64,000 nt of DNA, from contig CM051516.1 in the NCBI GenBank assembly GCA_028015205.1, positions 29,316,593-29,380,592 of the forward strand, written 5' to 3'. Shown one piece after another: positions 15,301 to 27,300 of this stretch. This stretch comes from Mytilisepta virgata (Eukaryota > Mollusca > Bivalvia > Mytilida > Mytilidae). Positions within the stretch are counted from its first letter, which is position 1, and every line of letters starts with the position of its first letter. The translations under genes were made by a program, and so were the position numbers. Under the pieces are notes generated by a model. It was given only the letters and a program-made list of their open reading frames with translations. It did not search any database and had not been told where the DNA came from.

Positions 15301-18300
15301 AGTTTCTGTCCAGTTCCGGGATGAAGCTGGTCCAAATCTTGCGATGGTAAAGTTATCGTTTATTTATTTGATAGAAAAAAGTAATTTTCAATAGATTGTG
15401 CCATCAAGGTTCAAGGCTACAAATAATCATAACTCTTTCAGCTTATTGTAGGATCAAGCAATTAAATAAGAAGCATCAGAAAATGGGATACTACACAAAA
15501 TAAACAATGTGAATGTTGAAAAAGTTGGAATTGTTTAACTTAACAACTTTTATAGGGTTTTCAGCTAAATGTGTGAAAGGTTGTTTATATTTTGTTCTTG
15601 GAAAAAAATTGATGTCTCTGAAGCATGATAATCAATATTCTTATCATTAGAATACCAAAAAAATGTAATATTCAATCAGGATAATTTTACTGATCTTAAA
15701 TGATAAGGATTGCCAGTTTGAATGCCAATGGACAGTGGTTATGTCCATTCCTCCACCAATGAAAATGAAAACTATACCACAATATAGTCAAAACATGATG
15801 CAGATGGCAGTAAAACCCCAATAAATCAAATCAGGATAGTTTTATACATATGTTTAAATTACCTACAGCAAACAACAAAGAATTGGATTGAGATGTCTCA
15901 CGTAGCAGCGTATACAGCACTGACTGTTACATTGAGAGCCTACACATATTGGGGATACGGACCAGTGACAATAGCTGAAGTCCATTCTCCGATGTCAGGT
16001 ATAAATTTTCTCTACATTTTTTTTTCATTTGCTTTATAAGGAAATATATTTATTTATTACTATTTCATAATGATCATGGTTTTAAATGGAAAGGATATGA
16101 AAAGTTGTTTGGCATAGACAGGTACATGCACATGATTACTATCTCTCACTCTGGTCTATCACACTTTCTCCTGTCTGCAACTCCTCCCAAACCGGTATAC
16201 CGATTTCCATGAAACTTTCATCGAATCTTCAATAACTAATGCCATTGTGCTTTTTTAATTTTATTTATCAGAATGATTTTTTGGGTTTCTATATCAAAAA
16301 TGAACTTTAGTCAGTTTTTCAGTTAAATAAGGGAGATAACTCCAACAGTCATAGGTTCTGTATAGTCAGTTATAATAACATTTGATTTTGTAAAAATGCT
16401 ACTATTCATCTGTTTTACATTATTTTATTGTATTAAGCCTGTTTCGTCATGTATTGGAATTAAAGTTAGTCCATTATAAGGACTTTAAAACTACCTTACT
16501 TTCATTGGGGTAGACTCCTCTTTAATCGTTGATTGATTGGAGCAGTCGACACGTGTTCCTTGGAACACTCAAACCTAAGAGATATGTTCTGGTTTATATT
16601 TCTGCTGCAAGTCATGCTATGCCTTAATATTTTTGAGATAGTAATCAATTATGATCTAATTACTAGTTCCCAGTAAACCATTGACACCAAGAGTTTATGT
16701 GACCCAGCATAAAGAATCCATGACCTCAGAGAATTCTTTGGCAGCAGACTTTCGCTGGACTTTACCAGAACATTTGAATGGAATTATAACAGAATTTATT
16801 GTTTATTCCTGGAAGAATGGAGATGAAAACAGTAAAAATGTGACAACTATGGCAAGAACTTCCAGACATTTTAATCTGCCGTGCCTAAAGCCTGGCATGG
16901 TGTACTTTTTCCAGGTAAGGTTAAATAATTATGAAGGTAAATAAGATTCAAATTGTCTAATTGATAAACAGAATATCTACTCTGTGAACAAAATATTTCA
17001 ATTTTTAAAGCTGTAGCGACAGTTTCGAAAAAAAACGTTTATAATTTTTCTGTGGCCATTTGATGATTGTGATGTTTTGTAATTCATGTTTTAGTATTTA
17101 GATTGTAAATCTTATAGGAAGTTTATTGTAATTCTTACTTTCTAGGTATCTGCTTGTACACATGTAGGCTGCGGTCCTAAGTCAGAGCTGGTTTCAGCTG
17201 AAGCAGATGGTAAGAATGTAAAATTGTCCTATAATTATGTAATTTTGTGCATATATAGTTTTAAGAATGTGACGTTCAGTTTGCTGCCTCCTGCTATCAC
17301 AAAGGTAAAAGATGAGATTACAGATACTTTATATAAATTTATTATTAATATTCTGACAAAAATTAAGTAAACAATTCAAAACAAGTTAATGTGAGTCTGA
17401 CATGTGATGTTAAAGAATAGGAAAATTTATCAATGTATTAGTTATTGCAATGCTCATTCAGTAAAAAAATGAATAAATCTATGCAGTAGCATACCTAAGC
17501 AATTATATTTTAAAATAAAAAAAGTTTTGTTACTTTACAGCGGTTAATCCAGTACCAAAGCTACTAGTTGTTACATCCAGTCAGATAATTCTGGAGGAAG
17601 TTGATAGTGTGGGAAATAAGACAGTTGTATTAGAGCCATCAGTGTCTCCAATTAGCGTCACATACCTTGGTCAAGATAACAGATTGTTCTGGGTCGATAA
17701 AAATAATGTATTGTGGGAATCTAATAAACAGACACAGAAAAAGGTAAAGTCAACTTTACTTTTGATTTTTGTTTCAGCCTTTTAATGAGGATAAGAGACA
17801 ATTGAGACCAAAATTTGAACACAAGTTCTAAATTTTACTGTAAAAAAAATTTTAAAATTATATGTGCAAATTTAGTCTCAGAAGAATCATATTTAACAAG
17901 ATTTTCAAACAGAGTTTGAGGATATATGATGGTTGGGCGGCTCCAAACAGTTATCTGGTTTGCTTTCAGATTGACAGCTTATTTATTTTATTTTATAAAA
18001 AAAAATTGTTTTAGCTTTAATGGTATCATAAAGAAAAGTTTACTTTAAAAAGAACAACATGTGTATTTTTATATCTATATACTTAATTGATCAAAATAAA
18101 ATATTACATACTAAAAGAAAAAAATATGTGACTTTCTAAATTTTCCAATCTCAATTTCTTATATAATTTTTTTATTCAGTTATTAGAATTTGGTTCCACC
18201 ATATCTGACATGACAGTAGATTGGATAAGTAGAATAATATACATAACAGAGGTCAATAGAATACAGTCAACCAGTTTGGTAACAGCGTATTTGTTAGACC

Positions 18301-21300
18301 AAGGAGTTGCTTCCCCCTTCCTGTCCAGAAATGGTACTGTTTTCAGCACAGTTAGAGATCCACTCACTAGGTTTGTATTACAATATATTGTTGACATTAT
18401 TTATATAAGACATTAAGAGATAATTTTGTACAATTTTTTCTTGGTTGTGAATGTAATTTGTTTGTTTTTATGAGAGTTATCTCCCATTTTATTACCATTG
18501 AATTTATGAAATTTCAACATTCATTTATATCGGAAATAGATATTGCTGTAATATGAAATATATTTTTAACTGGGATTTTCCATGGAAAAGTCTGTTTTTA
18601 GTTTGGCGAAATATGATGGGTGGGCGACTCCAAACATCTCCGACAGCTGCTTATTATTAGGCCAAGAAAAAGTTATGCTTTGTTTTGTGCCTACATTTTT
18701 TGGAAAATTTTCAGTAATCGCTAAAAAAACCAAAATAACTCCTAGAAAACTTTTAAAATTCCTGCTTGAAAAAGTTTATATTTACTATCTACCAAACAAA
18801 AATTTTTATAGCATGTTAGCAGAAATACATTTTTTTGTTTCTGGTCTTATGATTCCATATTTAAATTTCTTTATATTATTTTCAGCACATTTTTGTGGAC
18901 AGAATTTCATGATAACAGTTTTACGCTGTATAAGATGGGTGTAGATAATGAGGTCAAGCCACTGTTTAGTAGTTTTAGGAGGAAACGTAGTGAAACAAGT
19001 TGTAATTGTACTACCAGTCTGCAACCAGGAAGTAAAGTAGCCATTGATCACTCCCAGGACATGAGAATGGAGATTTTGTTTTATGACGAGACTGTTAGAA
19101 CCATTATTGCCACAGATCTAGATGGCTGTTATTGTCGCCCAGTTTTAACCCATGGCAGCGTTCAAAGTTTAGGTATTTCCATTTAAACGTTACTAATAAA
19201 TATGTATATTTTCATCCATGCTGACCAAAGAAAATGGGGTTTTTGGAAAGGGCAATGTATGGTGGGCATGCAGGCAGCTCTAAACTGTGGTCCATGAATA
19301 TCTGTTTTGCCGTCAGAAAGCTCATTTGTTGTTTTTTAATGGTGCCAAAAGACCAATTAAAGTTAATTGATAATTTTTCATCCCCATCCACCTCTCGAAA
19401 ATTGGCTCACCCCATATTTTTTGGTTTTAACCCAATGCGATTTTTGGAAATTATTTGAGTCTTTTTCCATTAAAAATCTTTGTTTGACATATAATATGAC
19501 TTTGTTTGTTTGTTTAGTTGGGGTTTAATGCCGTTTTCAGCACATTTGGCTATTTCGCGGCGGCCAGTTTTTACTGGTGGAGGAAGCCGGAGTACCCGTA
19601 GAGAACCACCAACCTTCGGTCGAAAATTGGCAATCCTTGTCAATTAAGGTGGGAGTCAAACACACCCCGCCACAGGTGAGATTCGAGCTCACATCCGCAG
19701 TGTTGACAGGCTACTGATCATTAGTAGTCATGACGAACTACCTAGACCACTCGGCCACCGAGGCCCCAATATGACTTTGTGAGTAGCCAAATCGACCAAA
19801 AGTTCGCTATCCTGGAACTGCAAACAGCAAGAATTTTCACACTTATTGACCTTGCCAAACATAAATTGATGACAGAATTTTATCCTAGTAATAAAAATTT
19901 TAATTCTCCAACCAGCCCCATATATTTTAGAAGGCTGGATGATAATCTATCATTTAACTTGAACTGGCCTAAACAAGTCTTTTTATCACTACAAATAGAA
20001 AGAATATACAGCAGGAATATTTTTAAAAAATTATCATTTTGGTATCATGAATAAAGATGAGAAATAGTTATTAAATAAAAATAAAAATGGGTATATATTT
20101 GTGGGGGACCAGAATGAGAATTTTATCAATTGATTTTTAAGAATTCTTTTTTATTTCGATCATTCAATGATTTTTCTCATTTTATCAGATTTAAAACTGT
20201 CATTTAAGTAACATGTGGACCATATTATCTTTGAACAGGTCTTCCACCAGACAGTTTAACCGTAGACCATACAAATGTATACTGGTATAACGAGACACAA
20301 AAGTTACTATATTTTATGAATAAACAGACTGGTGTTGTATCTTCTAAGACAATGGCCAATGTACGAGATACTTTAGCTTTCGGAAGTCACTTACAACCTC
20401 TGCCTTGTAAGTATACCTTACGGCAATAATATATCATGACAGCAAAAACTTTGTAGAATTTACAGAGGGTTCTGTAGAGTATTAAATTATATACCGATTA
20501 TAGTTTGTATTTCCCAACTGATTTTAAATTGTTTTTAGTATGAATTGAACAAGCATTATCTTCAAATCATAGAAATTTGGACAGTGAGTTATTAACAGTG
20601 TTAGGACCTATGCCACTAGCAGTATGAATTAAGCATTTGACAAAGAGAAGTTTAAAGTAGTTTAATTTGAATTATCTTACAATTAATATAAAATTTTAAA
20701 AATTAAAATTAGATTGATATATAATCAGTATAACATTGCAAATATCAATGAAATATTATATTAAATAATATTTTAATAGAAAACTCAATTTTTTTCAGAT
20801 TTCTAAAAATGTTGCAATTTATGTATATACATGTAGTGCTAGTGAACATTTCATTATTATATAAAGAAATTTGTTTTTACTGTTTGCATTCATTTTCCAA
20901 GTACTCCAAATCTTTTATTTCCAGCCACGGAATGTTTATATCCAAATGCATATCAAGGAATTGTGAATATGTCCCATAGTTCCAACACAACAATTACGTT
21001 AGAACTGGATCCAGTCGTCTGGCCAGCATCGTGCCAGGGAATATCCCATCCACATACCAAGTACACTGTGTATTATAAAGAAGGGAGAGACAAGTGTGGA
21101 ACTGGAGGAGAAGGATGTATGTCTGAGGTAATTTTTTTGAAAGAATCAGTTATTTAAAATGCAGTATTTTTATATATGCAAACATGCATTATTAGTCATA
21201 TTCTACCAAGATGTATATAAAAATCTTTAAAAAATTAATCCTGTGTTATAGGTTGTCAAATATTAAAAATTCTAAAAATAAATGCATGACATTATGAATC

Positions 21301-24300
21301 GACTTTAAGTGTAGTCAGTCAAACAGTTATCACGTATGGCTACATAAAACTAATAGAGGTGCCCTTTAAAGCAGGTTTGACTGTATTTTAAATCTTAGAT
21401 TTTCTGGATATTTCAGTCATCGTACAACCACAGTGTGACGCTGACCAACCTTCGGCCATTTACTAACTATGTTGTCCATGGAGCAGTCAGTAATTATTAC
21501 ACAGAATATTTGTCGGGAGCGCTCAGTCCACCAGAAATTTATCAGACTCAAATTGGAGGTTTGTTTATATATAATGGCATAATTGAAGGTTTCATTTGAA
21601 AATTTCTTCTTTGTGTTTGTTCATTACCATTATAGAAATTTAACATATATGCCACAAAGGATAAGCATTTATGTAATAAATATTTGTATATTTAATTTTG
21701 AATATCTCTTGAATTAGTACAATGTATGTGGTTGATGCATGTGTAGAGCAAAATATTGTCCTGTGAAATTTCAATCTTTTTCTATGAAATTGTGTCCGGA
21801 GAAGGGCATTTCACAGTGACATGTTATCTAGATTGAATTACAAAAGAAAATATTTCCTAATGAAGTTTTTTTTTCCAGGACAGTAATCACTGGCATTTTT
21901 AATTTGACAATGCATATACATGTAAATTGTTTGTGAATTTTTATTTCAAATTAATTTTTATTTTAAGCAAAAGGAAACATTTTGAATACAAGAAGCAATA
22001 AAAAAGTTAAAAAATTTTTTTTTTTTTAAAATAAGAAAAAGATGAAAACCATCCAAAAGGGTTTAATAAATATGCCTATTTTTCAGTGCCTTCAAAAGCT
22101 AGGATAGAATCTGCTAAAAGTGTATCACCAGAACAAATAGAGGTCTCATGGTCTCAGCCTTTAATTGTAAATGGTCCCAAGGAAGACCTTGTCTATGTAA
22201 TACGATGGTCTACACAGACAAAAGAGGGATTATTAGAAGGGGAGAAGGAATTTAATACAACTTATCATAGAACTCCTTATGAAAAAATTCTAAATGACTT
22301 AATGCCAAACCACACTTATAGCATTGAGGTATGTAAAATGATAAGTTTAGTTGATAAAAGTGAACAATCTAGATAGTATCAGGAATTGTTCCTGTCGTTG
22401 AATTAGAATTGATAGGAAAATAACTTAGATTATTATTATTAATTTGTGTGAAAATTTTGTCACTCATCGCTGCTTTAGTAAAAATGTTTCGAAATGATGG
22501 TGAGAACTTTTTAAAAAAATTGTTTGGAAATATATGTTTGTACCAGAAAGATTTTCATAAACAAACCTTTGGGATAGTTTGGATACAACTTTTACCAGAC
22601 CTAACTGAAAATTATTAGAATTTAGCCTAAAACAAGTGTGGTTTTTGGAATAGGGGAATTTTTTACGAGACCAGCCAGGCTTGTGATAGATTATTTTTAG
22701 TAGTGCAAATATGATTTTACTAAGACTCTGGCTTCAGGTGGTTAAAGGTGCAAAGTAAAATATTTGATTAGTTCAATGAAGGTTTGCTATGTTTGTTTGT
22801 TTTTTTTTTCAGATTAAAACATCAAATTTCAAGAAGGAATATTTTAGTTCAAGTGATCCTGTTACAGTAAAAACGTGGGAATTACCTAAGGATATAATAC
22901 TTCTTTTGTCTGCTGAACATAATCTAACCGTTGGTTGGACATCACCACCAGATGAAAGTGTAGATCTTCACAAATTTCAACGTATAAAGGTTAGTTTCAG
23001 GGGAGATATTAAGAATCTAACACCAGTGCAAGTGCGAGATTATAATAATCAGTCATGGTCTAAGATGTGAGATGGGACAATTCCACCCGAGGGTTCACAT
23101 TTTCCAGTCAGAAGCGAGGCTTGCCGAGTTTCTGATGATAGAAAATGTGAACCCGAGGGTGGAATTGTCCAGTCTCACATTTTTTACCATGACGGATTAT
23201 TTTTCTCACATTTCTCCGTCGAATATTTAAAGAAATAAACATGGCCGCCATGACACGAAAATGCGCTCTATTAAACTAGACAACCTAGTGCAAAAAAGTT
23301 ACACACTTGAAAAGATCGCACGCGTTTTGGTTTTGTACCAAAGGTACAAAACTTTTAAAAGATATCTTTTAGGTTGAGCTTCAGGGATTTTCAAATTGAA
23401 GCGATGTTAATTTCGACGTTGTCGTACCATTTGTGCGAAGTTGTGTGTTTTCTGACGTTCTAACATTGTGACGTGATGTTTTTTTTTTTTTCATTGTTAC
23501 GTCAAGGTAGGTCATGTGATGTGAGATGCATGAATCTCACACTGGTGTCTCACACGGACTATAACTGTCCCAAACACATAGAAATGTGAGAAAAAGAAAT
23601 CTCAGACATCCAAGGGTAAGATTTGATCATTCTCTAACCAGGCTCTATCTTACCAGAGAGTGTCTGAGATTTCCTTATCTCGCACAAGCATAACCGATGT
23701 TTGATCCTTTTTCTCACTTTGTTTGCGATAAAAATATTGTGGGGACTGACATTGATCAGCTGTTCGTGACGTAACACTATGTGCCGTATCACACAGGTAA
23801 ATGAACGATGCACACAGTGAAATAGGATTTGAAAAACGAAGTTCAAAAGCAAATTGTAGGTTGTAACAATTATTTTTAAAGATAAAATGTAATAACACAA
23901 AATTTTCAATTCATCAAAACAATGAACTATGGCTAAAAACATTTCGAATAACACGTTACATCGATGGTCAAAGTTCCTGTTCAGTTTGTGTACGTACGAT
24001 TTTTTTGTACTTTGTTAACTGACCTTTTATGATGGAAAAGATGGAAGGAAGCTTTATTTGATACATTTTGGGTTGTTAGGCAATTTGGAGTTTGTTTGAA
24101 AATGTATGAAGTAAGAGGATATAGGTATTTTTTGCATATTAGTCATAACACGCTCTGACACTTTGGCGATAGTTTTTTACGGGAAACCACACTTGTTTTG
24201 TCTCAACCCATGGGTGAGATAAGGAAATCCCACACCAGCAAAAATTAGAATTGTCTTGTCCCCAAAGTGAGAAAACTAGGTCAACCTCATACACTGATTG

Positions 24301-27300
24301 ACTGATGTAATTAAATTGCATAATGAGAATTCTTTTTCTGTATATAGAGGTAAGAAATATGCACGTGTAGTTTTTATACAACCGCAAATATTTGTTGTTG
24401 TTTTATGAGCCTGACGTTTTCATAGACAGTTATGTTACCACTCATTTAGTTTTGTTCTATTGAACATATCCTTATAATATTTTACCACAATGGTCCCCCA
24501 TAAGGAATACAGATTGGGATGATTCTGGGAAATCTGGACCCTCCTTTTTTTCCTGGGTATTTTCATTAGTACGTCAAGTTTTTTCTATCTTTTATTGTCC
24601 CCCGCTGCAACGCGACGTAGGAACATAGTATTGGTCTGCATCCATCCATCCGTCACAATTCCTTGTGGACTTAACTCCTCTGAGACCACTGATGGGATTT
24701 TGTTAAAATTTTGTAGGATTGCTAGTCACCATATTTACTTGATTCTTTTGCACCGCCTTTTTGATTCAACAAATTTTGCGGGAGTTTTTGGACTTTAACT
24801 TTTTTCTGCATTCAACACTATAGGAACCCTTTGTGGACGCAACTCCTCTGTGACCACTGATCAGATTTTGTTTAAATTTTGTAGGATTGTTAGTCTCCAC
24901 ATGTACTTGATCCTATCACACCACAATTTTGATTTGATAAATTTTACGGGATTGTTGGGACTTTTAACTTTTTTCTGCATTCAACACTATAGGAACACTT
25001 TGTGGATGCAACTCCTCTGAGACTGCTAATCGGATTTTGTTCAAATTTTGTAGGATTGTTAGTCACCACATTTACTTGATCCTATGCTGTCTTAAAGTTT
25101 AATGTTAATGGGTTACAGTTTTCTAAGATGTGCAAGATTCTGGTAATTTTTGAATTTATATATTCCAAAACAAACATAAATATTATGGTTTTCCTATTTT
25201 CTTCCATGAATGAATTGGATAAATAGCAGATTACAAGTCTCAACTTCCAGATACAACTAACATGTGCCATAAAATATATGGTGTCAATATTCTTAGTCCT
25301 ATCAAATATATTTACCGTAGGTACTCGAGTAAAAGTCGATCCGCTTTTAAGTTGGATGCCCTTTTCAGCTTTAAAATCTAAGGATTCAGTCTTGACCCTC
25401 CTATAAGTCGGTCTAAATTGGGACTTTTTTTTGGCAGCAGACAGTAACTGATCATCGGTAAAATCGAGGAATTATATTGAGTTTCATGCATTGAATGAAT
25501 GTTTATTTCTTTAAATGTGTATATAGAATTGATGTTCATCCTGATAATTTATTCTGTTGATAATAATAAAGATGTATTCATTCCTTGTTTCTTGTGTTTT
25601 TATTCACCGTTTGATTTTGCCTCATGTTGTTTACGTAATGCATCAATGATTTTGTAGTGTATGACCAAACACATATTGTTTGAGAAAAACGAATATAAAC
25701 CAACATGAACCTGAATAAATTAAGAGTCAAACGAAAAAAAATAAATTGATCAATTTAATCATTCATAACAGATCAGTCATAGTAATAAAGTTTGAAGTGC
25801 TGCTTTCTTTGACCTCCAGTCTCGAATGAGTTTCTCATTTATATAATATTCTCTCTCTGCGGCAGCATTGGTATGAGTCTCGGCGTATGCAACAACTTTC
25901 AAGTTAAAGTCGGCATCGTAAGCATTTCTCTTGCGTTTAGGCATTTTGGTAGTTTAACTATTGAATGATTCGAGGTAGGGATAACCATATATTTATAACT
26001 TTTCTCAAAATGTTTTTCACGGCTTGCATAGTTCAGTTATGAGCACACTTCATAATTCTTATTACCGGTACCGGTATGTTTTGATTATTAAAGGATTATA
26101 GAAATCGAGGGACAATAACTAATTAACCTATTATCCTGTCACTGATATTTTTCACACCTATAGTGAATACAACTCTTTGTCACTTAATTAGGGGTTATCA
26201 ATGGATTATATTGGCTTGTCAATCAATATCGTAATTTTTGTTCACTTGAGACATTTTAATGAAGAATATTTCGATCATGCGGAATGCATCTTAAAAATAT
26301 CTTATTATTATATGATTGATTAAGTATTATACTGATATCGCGATAAAACAATAATAACACAATAATTCGGTTAGATACGCTCTTTTTATATATTTAGTAC
26401 ATTATTTCCTTCTTCTGATTTCTGGTTCTTGGCTCTTCTTTTGGGATGATACACAAACCACGTGACCATGAAAAATCAATACACAAAACGGAAACAGTGG
26501 GAAATTCAACACAAATTGACAGAAAATGGTTAACAGAGAACAAATAAAACACAAAGACAGTATTGTAGTCATTTATTTTCAACAAAAGCTATTTATTTAG
26601 AGATTTATGTAGGTTTGGCTATCACAAACGTAGTTTTGGCCAGGAAATTCACATCTGATCACCTTTCTTGGGCTTGGATTTTTTCCTCTCGTGTCTAGAT
26701 CTCGCTTATAAGTCGGTACCCCTCTCTGGATTCTGAATTTTACTCCCAAACTTTCGACTTATAAGCGAGTACCAACGGTAATTACTTGAAATACAAAACT
26801 TCAGATTTGAAATTTCTGCAAATCTTTGAAAGTTATAATTTCAGACTATTTATTGGAAATGATGTATAGTCCAATCTCAATGTGTTGAACTCGGTTGACT
26901 CGAATTCCTGGATGTGTCAAAGTAACTTTGCGGGCCTTGCAAATGTCCCATTTGTCCTATACATTTTTACCTCTGATAATTCGAAATCTCGGATAACTGG
27001 TATACTTTTAGAGATCCCCAGAAAAAAAAACAATATAATCTGACCTTGAAGTGTCGAACTTTGTAGTGTTTTTTTTCTCAAAGAAGTCCAAAGTCTGATG
27101 TAATACTTTTCTGTGACATAATTACCTTGAGTTAAAATATAGGAAGATGAATATAGTTATTGCGAAAGAAATGAAATTTTTCCACAGATTCACTTGTAGG
27201 TTACCTGTCGATTTAAACTTTTGTAAGTTGTTCTGTCCCATTGAATAAATACAATAGCTATTGTTCTCTGTGGAGTTTATTCAATGGGACCTTAAAATTT

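Noticed and set aside
18582..18944. 120-codon open frame on the plus strand before the 18886 exon
   Set aside because: It overlaps the polypyrimidine tract and acceptor of a clear ROS1 exon in another frame; the KYDGWATP part belongs to a short dispersed motif also seen near 17926.
23634..23954. 106-codon open frame on the minus strand
   Set aside because: Lies in GTGAGA-rich repeat sequence with overlapping open frames; no family resemblance.
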